64,000 nt of DNA from Seonamhaeicola sp. Lineage in GTDB: Bacteria > Bacteroidota > Bacteroidia > Flavobacteriales > Flavobacteriaceae. A program made the position numbers and the translations under genes. The stretch spans positions 62,001-126,000 of the forward strand of contig NZ_JANQJQ010000021.1 of assembly GCF_028281565.1 (NCBI RefSeq), written 5' to 3'. The first letter of the stretch is position 1; each line of letters starts with the position of its first letter. A model generated the notes under the pieces. It ran no database searches. It was not told the DNA's origin and saw nothing but the letters and a program-made list of their open reading frames with translations. Positions 48,185 to 55,907 of the stretch are shown here, in pieces.

Positions 48185-49879
48185 ATGTTTTTTGATAAAG
48201 AGATTCGTATTAAGCGCTCAGAGTTAAAATGGTGGTTTTTACTTTTTTTTATTTCCGTAACTTCAAGTTTAGTATCAGGTCAGCAAGATAGGGATAGTAT
48301 TGTTGAGTCATTAAAAAATCAAATAACAAAAACTACATCGGATTCTTTACGTGTGCATTATCAAATGGAATTGATAGAAACCATTAGAGATTATGATAAG
48401 ACGCATGCCAGGGAGATTGCTGAAGAAGCTCTAAAAACAATTATTGAAAAAGGATTAACATCTTTTTATTTTCAAAAAAGAAAAGCAGAAGCTTATAACT
48501 ATCTGGGTTTTTTAAACAGGCAACAATCACATTTTGAAAACGCTTTGGAGAACTATCTTAAAGCACTGAAAATTAGTGAACGTATTCGGGATTCTGTTGG
48601 GTTGGCCCGCGCCTATCATAATATTGGAATGTCGTTTAGATGGCAACAAGATTATGAAAGATCTAAAGAATATTTTAAAAAGGCTATCGCCATAAGAAAT
48701 CGGTTAAAGGACAGTACGCGTTTGGCAACTTCTCATAATATGCTGGGGGTTGCCTATTATTATAGCTTACAAAATGATTCGGCAATGTTTCACTATAACA
48801 AAGCCAGAGACATCTATCCGGATGAATTGGGTAAATCTAAAGTAAATATTAACATAGCTACGCTTTACAATGGCCTGGGAGATTATGAAAAAGCCATTCC
48901 TATCTATGAAGAAAACCTGAGAATTTTAAAGAAGTACAAAATATTAGCGGATGTTAGTGTTACAAAATTTAATTTGGCGAGAATATATTCTGAAAAGGGA
49001 CAACAAAAACGGGCTCTTAAATATGTGGATGAGGCTATAGCTATAATGCAACCTATAAGAACATCATATGAAGCGCTTGCCAGACAATATCAGTTAAGAA
49101 GCCTTATTAATCAAAGATCCGGGTTACATGTAACGGCTCTTGCGGATTATAAGCAGTATAAAATACTTTCGGATTCGTTAACAAATATGCAACGGGTAAG
49201 GCGTATAAATACTTTGGAATTGAATTACAAATTTCAAAAAGAAAAATTGGCAGATAGTCTGCAATATGCTAAAGAAAAGGAGATAGCCATGGCCCAGATA
49301 GAGTTACTGAATCATAAAAACAAGATTAAACAGCAATGGATCATATTTGGAGGGGTAGGCGTTTTTCTATTGGTGTTATCCCTGATTTTTCATCATAGGC
49401 AAAGAGTGAAATTTAAGGTTTTGGAGAATGAACTGCTAAGTTCTGAAGTGGAGCATAAAAAGAAAGATTTAAAACAGTTGGCCATTGAGATAGCCCAAAA
49501 TAAAGAATGGGCTTTGGTTTTGGCTCAGAAACTAGCCAATGTGAGGGAGGCAAAAGGGAGAAAAAGAACCAATGCTTTGTTGAGTTTGGAAGAAGAAATT
49601 AAGAATAAGATCTATGTAGATAAATCAACAGATATCATTCACGATGAAATTGAGAATTTAGGAAGTTCGTTCTTTGGTAATTTAAAGAAACATTTTCCAA
49701 ATTTAACCAAGACAGATACCAGGCTTTGTGCATTGATACGTATGAATATGGGTACCAAGCAGATTGCTATGCTGCAAAATATTAACCCTGCTTCGGTAAA
49801 AATGAGCCGCAATCGCCTCAGAAAAAAGCTGAATCTTGCTCCAAGCGATGACTTGAAAGCTTTCCTGGCGTCCTTTTAG
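48185..49879 (+). CDS. TPR-containing membrane regulator with LuxR-like DNA-binding domain
   Basis: Sensor-like transcription factor of 564 residues. A signal or membrane region (about 14-32), six or so TPR repeats (about 60-340: AEAYNYLGFLNRQQSHFENA, LARAYHNIGMSFRWQQDYER, TSHNMLGVAYYYSLQNDSA), a coiled coil, a membrane helix (about 380-400, WIIFGGVGVFLLVLSLIF), a second coiled coil, and a C-terminal helix-turn-helix of the LuxR/GerE type (TDTRLCALIRMNMGTKQIAM, then INPASVKMSRNRLRKKL). The TPR part would lie in the periplasm and the HTH in the cytoplasm. The gene stands alone, with direct-repeat operators both upstream and downstream, so it may control itself and a nearby small RNA. It is not a normal histidine kinase: no kinase motifs are seen. 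Confidence 0.88.
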   Translation: MFFDKEIRIKRSELKWWFLLFFISVTSSLVSGQQDRDSIVESLKNQITKTTSDSLRVHYQMELIETIRDYDKTHAREIAEEALKTIIEKGLTSFYFQKRKAEAYNYLGFLNRQQSHFENALENYLKALKISERIRDSVGLARAYHNIGMSFRWQQDYERSKEYFKKAIAIRNRLKDSTRLATSHNMLGVAYYYSLQNDSAMFHYNKARDIYPDELGKSKVNINIATLYNGLGDYEKAIPIYEENLRILKKYKILADVSVTKFNLARIYSEKGQQKRALKYVDEAIAIMQPIRTSYEALARQYQLRSLINQRSGLHVTALADYKQYKILSDSLTNMQRVRRINTLELNYKFQKEKLADSLQYAKEKEIAMAQIELLNHKNKIKQQWIIFGGVGVFLLVLSLIFHHRQRVKFKVLENELLSSEVEHKKKDLKQLAIEIAQNKEWALVLAQKLANVREAKGRKRTNALLSLEEEIKNKIYVDKSTDIIHDEIENLGSSFFGNLKKHFPNLTKTDTRLCALIRMNMGTKQIAMLQNINPASVKMSRNRLRKKLNLAPSDDLKAFLASF

Positions 49880-49886
49880 ATAGGTT

Positions 49887-49912
49887 TTACAGAATAACTT
49901 TTTCTTCTGTAA
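49887..49912 (+). terminator. Terminator-like hairpin after the TPR/LuxR gene
   Basis: TTACAGAA and TTCTGTAA pair perfectly over 8 bp with a T-rich loop, 8 bp after the stop codon. Its right arm overlaps direct-repeat operator site 3. Confidence 0.5.
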
Positions 49913-49926
49913 CCCTTTTGTAATCC
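49905..49926 (+). promoter_or_regulatory. Direct-repeat operator, site 3
   Basis: TTCTGTAACCC then TTTTGTAATCC, the same 11-bp direct repeat as sites 1 and 2. It lies 23 bp before a TAnnTTTG box, so a factor bound here should act on the promoter of the candidate small RNA. Confidence 0.6.
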
Positions 49927-49949
49927 CTGCTGTTCTTTAGGTTAAAAGA

Positions 49950-49957
49950 TAGCTTTG
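49950..49957 (+). promoter_or_regulatory. Promoter -7 box of the candidate small RNA
   Basis: TAGCTTTG, a full match to TAnnTTTG. No good TTG box lies about 20 bp upstream; the operator at 49905-49926 occupies that area, which fits an activated promoter. Confidence 0.5.
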
Positions 49958-49961
49958 TACT

Positions 49962-50072
49962 TTCGTAGGTACTATAAAATATTAAAATTAAAAAGGGGGG
50001 AATGGGTCTATAATTTATTAGGCTTTTATTTGGTTGGTTGAAATTATTCTCCCCTTATATTTTTTTGTTTTT
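49962..50072 (+). ncRNA. Candidate small RNA ending in a long hairpin and T-run
   Basis: After the promoter box the DNA has no reading frame but holds AAGGGGGGAAT (49993-50003) paired with ATTCTCCCCTT (50046-50056), an 11-bp stem with one G-T pair and a 42-nt loop. A T-rich tract (50058-50072) follows. This would give an RNA of about 110 nt with an intrinsic terminator. Boundaries are inferred. This is the main content of the 325-bp spacer 49880-50204. Confidence 0.5.
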
Positions 50073-50186
50073 AGTTGAGACATTAAAATATAAGTCAGAT
50101 TTAATACAACCTGATACACAAAAAGAAGTACAGAAAGCAGTAAATATCCAAATAACCTGTTTTATCACAAGATTTTATGCTCTTGT

Positions 50187-50213
50187 TTACACTAAAATAT
50201 CATTTTAGTGTAA
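50187..50213. terminator. Perfect 12-bp hairpin across the GH28 stop codon
   Basis: TTACACTAAAAT and ATTTTAGTGTAA with a 3-nt loop. The GH28 stop codon (50205-50207) lies in the right arm. It can act as a terminator in either direction, with a TTTCTTT tail on the + strand and only a weak tail on the minus strand. Confidence 0.5.
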
Positions 50214-51572
50214 TTTCTTTCGATTTGAAAAACTATTAGATAGATGGCCGTCAACCACATCATCAAAAACCACGGCAGGCCGTTCATCCTTGGAAACCGT
50301 ATTAATGTTTACATTATTGATGAAGAGTCCTTTAACATGGCGTGCATAAATGCCATGGGCAGGAAGCGTGCCAACCAGGTAGAATTCGGGCCACCAATCG
50401 CCCAAAGTTTCTAAAGTGTATTCTTTGATCGTTTTATTGGCATCTTCCGCAGTACCGCCTCCGGAAACCGTCATTTGGATATTGTTTAAATGAACATCTC
50501 CTATATAATGATTTGGCATGCCCGTAATAAAAAAGGCAGAATTCTTGTCCAGTTCACGATTATCAACAATAAAGTCACTAAACAAGAAACCATGCATGGC
50601 TTTCATTGGAAGCATTTCCATGGGCGCATCCACTCCGGCTCTTTGTTGGCAAAAGGTCATAAAAACAGGCCGGGGAACATTTTTCATTACTAAGTTTGAA
50701 AATGCCATATTTTTCATTTCACCGCCTTCATTCATTTGAATTTTAAGTCCGGAGTCGTGAATGTCATGAAAGGTACAATTGGATACGGTAACTGACTCGA
50801 AATCCGCCCTGGAAGACAGTCCTATACGTAAACCCGCCCATTTACTGGTAAATACACAATTGGTAACTGTAATGTCTTTACACGGATAGTCAGGATGAGA
50901 GGTCTGCAAACAAATAGAATCGTCACTGGTATCGAAAGAACTGTTACTGACTCTTACATTAGTGCATCCGTCAAAATCCAGTCCGTCACCGTTTCCGTTA
51001 ACCCGACTTACAATTTTAATGCCTTCAACTACAATGTCATTGCAATATAACCAGGCCGATGTCCAAGCTGCAGGATTTATTAAAGACACGCCTTCCATAT
51101 AAATATCTTGACATCTTAAGAACCGGATCATCATGGGCCTGCCGCCTTTCTTTTTGGTGAAATTCTTTGTGTAGCCGTTACCGTCAATAGTACCTTCTCC
51201 TTTTATAGCAAAGGACTTAGCATCTTTTGCAAAAATCAAACAACGATCCATATGAGGTTCGTTCTTATACATATTTTTGTGGGTGTCAGTTGCGTAGTCA
51301 TTAATATCCGGACTGCCCAATAACACGGCACCGTTTTCCAAATAAAGAGTTACAAAATCCTTTAAATAGATGGTGCCGATGACCACTGTTTTTCCTGCTG
51401 GAATAATAACATGGCCACCGCCATTTTTTGTGCAGGCATCAATTGCTGCTTGCACCGCTTTCGTGTCTTTTGTTACACCGTCTGCCTTGGCGCCATAATC
51501 CAATACATTAAAATCTGTTGCAAAAACATAGGTTTGAAACAGCACTACAGCCAGAATAAAAGTCCTTTTCAT
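50205..51572 (-). CDS. GH28-family glycoside hydrolase (polygalacturonase-like)
   Basis: Secreted inverting enzyme with a right-handed beta-helix, 455 residues. Signal peptide (about 1-19, ending FATDF), the opening motif FNVLDYGAKADG, helix coils with repeated N-x-x-I/V turns, and the GH28 active-site blocks GNGDGLDF, TSDDSICLQT (D217-D218) and GLRIG. Family members cut galacturonan, rhamnogalacturonan or related uronic-acid chains; the GNGDG block differs from the usual NTDG, so activity on a different uronic-acid or galactose chain is possible. It is the third gene after two sulfatases, 2 bp from the nearer one, suggesting a sulfated chain. Confidence 0.9.
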   Translation of the reverse strand: MKRTFILAVVLFQTYVFATDFNVLDYGAKADGVTKDTKAVQAAIDACTKNGGGHVIIPAGKTVVIGTIYLKDFVTLYLENGAVLLGSPDINDYATDTHKNMYKNEPHMDRCLIFAKDAKSFAIKGEGTIDGNGYTKNFTKKKGGRPMMIRFLRCQDIYMEGVSLINPAAWTSAWLYCNDIVVEGIKIVSRVNGNGDGLDFDGCTNVRVSNSSFDTSDDSICLQTSHPDYPCKDITVTNCVFTSKWAGLRIGLSSRADFESVTVSNCTFHDIHDSGLKIQMNEGGEMKNMAFSNLVMKNVPRPVFMTFCQQRAGVDAPMEMLPMKAMHGFLFSDFIVDNRELDKNSAFFITGMPNHYIGDVHLNNIQMTVSGGGTAEDANKTIKEYTLETLGDWWPEFYLVGTLPAHGIYARHVKGLFINNVNINTVSKDERPAVVFDDVVDGHLSNSFSNRKKLH

Positions 51573-51574
51573 GA

Positions 51575-53257
51575 TTATTTGCTTTTGTAATTTGAAACGG
51601 TTTCACTATCCACCGTATATCGGTATACTTTAGGGGAGCACTTTCCGCGAGCCTTTACAATTTCGGTTTTCCAAACAGCTTTTAGTTGTTCCAGAACGGC
51701 AGCGTGTTTAGGCTCACTGGCTAAATTGTTAAGTTCGGCGGGATCGTCTTTTAAGTTATATAGTTCTTCGTAAACAGGTTCTTCGCCTTCTAATGATCCG
51801 TTTGAAAGCGCTCTGTATATGGCTATGTCTGTATCGTAGACTTTGTAAAACAGGTCATTTACTTTTAACCCTAATTCTTTAGCAGCAGCAATTTTTTTAG
51901 AAGCCGGAAAAATATCATTTTTGTAGTAGCGAATGTATTTCCATTCCTTGTTTTGAACCGCTTCAATTTTAGGGTTCCCAAATTGGGTCGACCATAAATT
52001 CTCCGTATAAACATAATCCCGAACTTCGGTAGGATCACCCTGAACCAAACCCGAAATATCTTTTCCCTGAAATGCTCCAGGAATCTCAATCCCGGCCATG
52101 GATAACATGGTTGGAGCTACATCAATACTTTGTACCAGGGCATCACTGGTTTTTCCTTTTTGCTTTTTCTTTAATGAGGGGTCTACAACAATCAAAGGCA
52201 CATGAGTGGTTTTCTCATAGCATAAGGCCTTTCCTCCCAAACCTTGTTCTCCCATAAATAACCCATGATCTGACGTGAAAATAATAACCGTATTCTTATC
52301 TAATTTAAGCTGCTTTAACTTGTCTCTCAGGTTACCAACCATTCTGTCTATACCGGTCATAGCTTGAAGTTGGCGAGTATAACGTTCTATAGTGCCTTCA
52401 GGAGTGTCAGAATAATTATAGCCTGTTTGCCGGTTTTCAACTTTTAAAACATCGGCCGGTAATTTAGGGGTTTTAATGTCCTTTTTGGCTATATAGTTTG
52501 CGGGGAGCGGAATATCTATATCGCGATAAAGCGTTTTGTAAATAGCATCGTCAGTTTTACGCATTTTCATGGAACCGGTACCGGCGCTATGAGGCAAATT
52601 GAAATTAACCGAAAGCATAAAAGGCTTATCAGCTGGCCTGCTTTCCAAAAATTTAATGGCACCTTTCAACTTTCTTTCGTTGGGGTCTAAAAAATCGTTA
52701 ACACTTTCAGTAATGATCTCAACCTGGGTATCTGCGATGGCATCGTTAAATATTTTATGAACCTCCTTTGGATAAAACCTAATATGCCCGTGACCGGAAT
52801 ACCAATAATCAAAACTTTTTTCCATAACGCCACTGCCATAACCTCCTTTTCCAATAGGGGCGTGGTTTTTGCCAATCCATCCGGTATAATAACCAGCGTC
52901 TCGCATGACCACAGGGTATGATTTGACCCAGGCCTCATCAGATACACTGGTACCTGAATTAAAGTTCACGGCATGTTTTCTTTCAAATTGGCTGAGCAGA
53001 ATGGAAATTCTGCTAGGTGTGCAGATAGCACTGGTAATATGAGCATTGTTGAATAAGATGCCATCGTTCGCTAACTTGTCTAAATGGGGTGTTTGAACAA
53101 TGCTATTTCCGGTGCAACCCATCATACCATAGGATTGATCATCGGTTAGAATGAAAATAAAGTTTGGACGTTCCTGTGCTGAAGCCGCAATGATAGAACT
53201 AATATAAAGTGCTAATACAAATAATTTTGTGATATGTGGTTTATAACAGGTGTTCAT
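51575..53257 (-). CDS. Family S1 sulfatase, secreted
   Basis: Sulfatase of 560 residues with a normal signal peptide (about 1-28, ending AASAQE), metal pair D39-D40 (LTDDQSYG), activation motif CTPSR at Cys79, and TSDHGLFMGEQGLGGK, which suits the S1 group that works on longer chains. Between about 150 and 240 there is an insertion with many polar residues, and the C-terminal part ends with a Ser/Lys tail. It lies between another sulfatase (1 bp gap) and GH28 (2 bp gap), so all three are cotranscribed. It is not lipid-anchored, unlike the other four sulfatases. Confidence 0.95.
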   Translation of the reverse strand: MNTCYKPHITKLFVLALYISSIIAASAQERPNFIFILTDDQSYGMMGCTGNSIVQTPHLDKLANDGILFNNAHITSAICTPSRISILLSQFERKHAVNFNSGTSVSDEAWVKSYPVVMRDAGYYTGWIGKNHAPIGKGGYGSGVMEKSFDYWYSGHGHIRFYPKEVHKIFNDAIADTQVEIITESVNDFLDPNERKLKGAIKFLESRPADKPFMLSVNFNLPHSAGTGSMKMRKTDDAIYKTLYRDIDIPLPANYIAKKDIKTPKLPADVLKVENRQTGYNYSDTPEGTIERYTRQLQAMTGIDRMVGNLRDKLKQLKLDKNTVIIFTSDHGLFMGEQGLGGKALCYEKTTHVPLIVVDPSLKKKQKGKTSDALVQSIDVAPTMLSMAGIEIPGAFQGKDISGLVQGDPTEVRDYVYTENLWSTQFGNPKIEAVQNKEWKYIRYYKNDIFPASKKIAAAKELGLKVNDLFYKVYDTDIAIYRALSNGSLEGEEPVYEELYNLKDDPAELNNLASEPKHAAVLEQLKAVWKTEIVKARGKCSPKVYRYTVDSETVSNYKSK

Positions 53258-53258
53258 T

Positions 53259-54698
53259 TTACTGTTTCTTTTTTAAGGATTTATTTCTGATCGCTCTAAA
53301 TTTCTTTTCTTCCTTGATAACATTTTCAGGATGCGGGTCTACCCAACCCGGTTCCATATTTTTTGAATCCCATTCGGTATACGCCTTTTCTAATTCTGTA
53401 ACTACTTCAGGGTGATTAGAGGCTACATCATGTCTTTCAAGCGGATCATTTTTTAAATCGAAAAGTAAGGTTTTTTCTTTGTAGGCACTCTTATAAAGTT
53501 TGTAATCACCAATCCTGGCGGCATATTCAAATCCGCCAACGGAACGCCAAAAGAGTTTTTCATGTGGTTGTGATGTGTTTCCTTCTTTAATAAAGGGTAA
53601 TAGGTTAACCCCGTCTAATTGGTTTTCCTTACTTGAATCTATGCCGGCAGCTTCAAGAAATGTTGGGAACAGATCCAATGAAATTATAGGGTTTTCATAA
53701 ACCTGATCGCCTTTTAAGCCTTCGGGCCAGGAGATAAAGAACGGTACTTTTATACCGCCTTCAAACAGCATGCCTTTGTGGCCTCGGTTTGGCTTGTTGT
53801 CAGCATGTTCTGCTCGTCCGCCATTATCACTTAAAAAGGCTATTATGGTATTGTCCTTAATGCCATTAGCAATTAAAGTAGAATCAATTCTACCCACACC
53901 ATCATCAACGGCATTGACCATGGCCGCATATACACTACGTCCACCATATTCAATATGTTTGGTGCGCTCTAAGTATTTTTCAGTAGCATGGTCCGGAGCA
54001 TGTGGTGCATTATAAGCCAAATAAATAAAGAACGGATGGCCTTTTTCCCGGTTAATAAAGCTGATGGCTTCATCGGTGAAATCATCCGTCAGGTAGCTTA
54101 GTTCGTCTTCCGATACTGCTTCACCGTTTCTTAGGATTGTTCTTAACGGGCCGTTAGGAGTTCCCCAAAAATTCATACCACCTCCCGGAAAACCAAACCA
54201 GTGATCAAATCCTTGCGCATTAGGATGTAGATCGGGATGGTCCCCAACATGCCATTTACCAATAGCGGCTGTTTTATAACCTTGTTCTTTTAAGGCTTCC
54301 GAAATCATTTTTTCAGATAAAGGTGTTCCAACGGTTGCATCATTTTCTCCGTGGTATGGCATGTTACAGTCATGTCCGAAACGTGCCTGATATCTTCCTG
54401 TTAATAAACCGGCTCTTGAAGGACTGCAGTAAGGGTGCGACACGTAGCCGTTTGAAAAGATAACCCCTTCCTTGGCTATACGGTCCAGATTAGAGGTCGG
54501 AATATCGGTTGCACCGTTAAAACCTACATCAGCCCAACCTTGATCATCGGTTAAAACAACTATAATGTTTGGTTGTTTTTTTTCGGTAGATTCTGTTTTT
54601 TCCGGTTCATTTGCAGACTTTTCTTTGGTGGTGTTATTGCAGTTAAAAAGCATAATAAAAGCCACCAAAGGGAGTAGTTTTTTTAGCAGTGAAAGCAT
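53259..54698 (-). CDS. Family S1 sulfatase lipoprotein
   Basis: First gene of the three-gene sulfatase/GH28 operon. The 479 residues have a lipoprotein signal (LFNC, Cys20), metal pair D51-D52 (LTDDQGWADVG), activation motif CSPSR at Cys91 followed by TGRYQARFGHD, and SDNGGRAEHADN further on. The RYQARFGHD signature is common in the S1 group that includes carrageenan sulfatases, but I cannot fix the subfamily. Upstream lies one copy of a 15-bp box shared with the AraC gene's own upstream region. Confidence 0.95.
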   Translation of the reverse strand: MLSLLKKLLPLVAFIMLFNCNNTTKEKSANEPEKTESTEKKQPNIIVVLTDDQGWADVGFNGATDIPTSNLDRIAKEGVIFSNGYVSHPYCSPSRAGLLTGRYQARFGHDCNMPYHGENDATVGTPLSEKMISEALKEQGYKTAAIGKWHVGDHPDLHPNAQGFDHWFGFPGGGMNFWGTPNGPLRTILRNGEAVSEDELSYLTDDFTDEAISFINREKGHPFFIYLAYNAPHAPDHATEKYLERTKHIEYGGRSVYAAMVNAVDDGVGRIDSTLIANGIKDNTIIAFLSDNGGRAEHADNKPNRGHKGMLFEGGIKVPFFISWPEGLKGDQVYENPIISLDLFPTFLEAAGIDSSKENQLDGVNLLPFIKEGNTSQPHEKLFWRSVGGFEYAARIGDYKLYKSAYKEKTLLFDLKNDPLERHDVASNHPEVVTELEKAYTEWDSKNMEPGWVDPHPENVIKEEKKFRAIRNKSLKKKQ

Positions 54699-54808
54699 GT
54701 GTGTAAGTTTAGAAGTTTAGTTGTTTGTGATTTGTCCTGAAAGCAAAATTAAACACTCTTTAAAGATAAAAATGTTAATTATATACAGAACTATGCCACA
54801 AATGGTTA

Positions 54809-54823
54809 AAATAACTGCTTAGT
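54809..54823 (+). promoter_or_regulatory. Putative AraC box, copy 1
   Basis: AAATAACTGCTTAGT, 110 bp upstream of the sulfatase start at 54698 and just after the end of the AraC gene. Fourteen of 15 bases match the copy at 55758-55772 in the same orientation. Confidence 0.5.
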
Positions 54824-54853
54824 TGGCATCTGTTAGGATTTTCACTAAGTGTA

Positions 54854-55726
54854 TTATACGTTTAGCTGTTCTTTTCTAAAACTTCCAGGAGTTTTACCGG
54901 TTATTTTTTTAAAGATTCTGGAAAAGTAAGATATATTGTCAAACCCTACTTTTTCAGCTATTTGCTGCATAGAATCATAGGTTGTGAGGAGTAATAACTG
55001 GGCTCTTTCAACACGCTTGGATTGTATATACTTTAAAGGCCTTACTCCAAAGTTTTGTTTAAAGATTCTCGAGAAATGATCCGTGCTTAAATGACAGTAA
55101 TTTGCCAAATTTTGAACAGAAAGTGCCTCATGTAAATGTTCGGCAATGTAAATTAAAACCTTTTCCAGGTTATTCTTAGTGCTGCTTTTCTCAATCATTT
55201 GATCGTCATCATCATCAATGAACCTTGATAGTAAAATAGATAAAATGCCCTGTGTTTCAAGATATTGACTGGAGTTTAGGACTCTGTCTTTCTTGTGGAA
55301 ATTAAGTAGAGAAGGTTTGTTTACATAGGCTTTCGGATCATTATTCGTTACGGAAATATCCGGATTTAATTCAAGGAGCCTATTGAAATAATGGATGTCT
55401 GAGGTGGTGGCCTTTACCTCATATTTAAAGGATTTTAAAGTGTAAATAGAAAGCCCTTCCATAATTTCTTCAAAGAATCCAATATAGTATTGTTCATGAT
55501 ATTCATCACATTTGTATCTGTTATAGGTATAACTGGGAATTAAATACATATAGCCGGGACGTAATTCAAATGCCTGATTTGTATGGTAGGCTTTGGCGCT
55601 TCCCGTTGTTACGTAGAAGAGTCTGGAAAAAGGGCTTATAACATTATCATAGTTCCATTTTTCATCTAATTTGGCATACCCAATGTGCAGCAAATCAAGT
55701 TTTATAGGTTGCGAGAGTTTTTGCAT
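54854..55726 (-). CDS. AraC-family transcriptional regulator
   Basis: A 290-residue activator with an N-terminal cupin-like sugar-sensing domain (about 10-150, FELRPGYMYLIPSYTYNRYK) and a C-terminal double helix-turn-helix (about 190-288: LSVQNLANYCHLSTDHFSRI and MQQIAEKVGFDNISYFSRIF, ending KKITGKTPGSFRKE). It is soluble, unlike the HTCS proteins. It lies between the sulfatase/GH28 operon (same strand) and the planctomycete-type operon (opposite strand), and a shared 15-bp box in front of both suggests it controls both. Confidence 0.93.
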   Translation of the reverse strand: MQKLSQPIKLDLLHIGYAKLDEKWNYDNVISPFSRLFYVTTGSAKAYHTNQAFELRPGYMYLIPSYTYNRYKCDEYHEQYYIGFFEEIMEGLSIYTLKSFKYEVKATTSDIHYFNRLLELNPDISVTNNDPKAYVNKPSLLNFHKKDRVLNSSQYLETQGILSILLSRFIDDDDDQMIEKSSTKNNLEKVLIYIAEHLHEALSVQNLANYCHLSTDHFSRIFKQNFGVRPLKYIQSKRVERAQLLLLTTYDSMQQIAEKVGFDNISYFSRIFKKITGKTPGSFRKEQLNV

Positions 55727-55757
55727 GGAATGGTTTTATGTAAGTTTCTTTTAGTAG

Positions 55758-55772
55758 AAATAACTGCTTTGT
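55758..55772 (+). promoter_or_regulatory. Putative AraC box, copy 2
   Basis: AAATAACTGCTTTGT in the divergent spacer between the AraC gene (31 bp away) and the cytochrome/DUF1553 gene (135 bp away). Confidence 0.5.
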
Positions 55773-55907
55773 ATAAAAAAAATATAGTAGCTTTTCGTAA
55801 AATAAACAAAAAATATCGGAAATGTACAATTTATAACCTGATTTGAACAGATGGCATTATGTTTTTTTCGTTTATATTTGAAAAAAAATTTCAAGAGTAA
55901 TTTTTTT

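Noticed and set aside
55851..55907. N-terminal extension of the DUF1553 protein from the ATG at 55851
   Set aside because: It would place 19 charged residues before a clear lipoprotein signal; the ATG at 55908 gives a normal signal.
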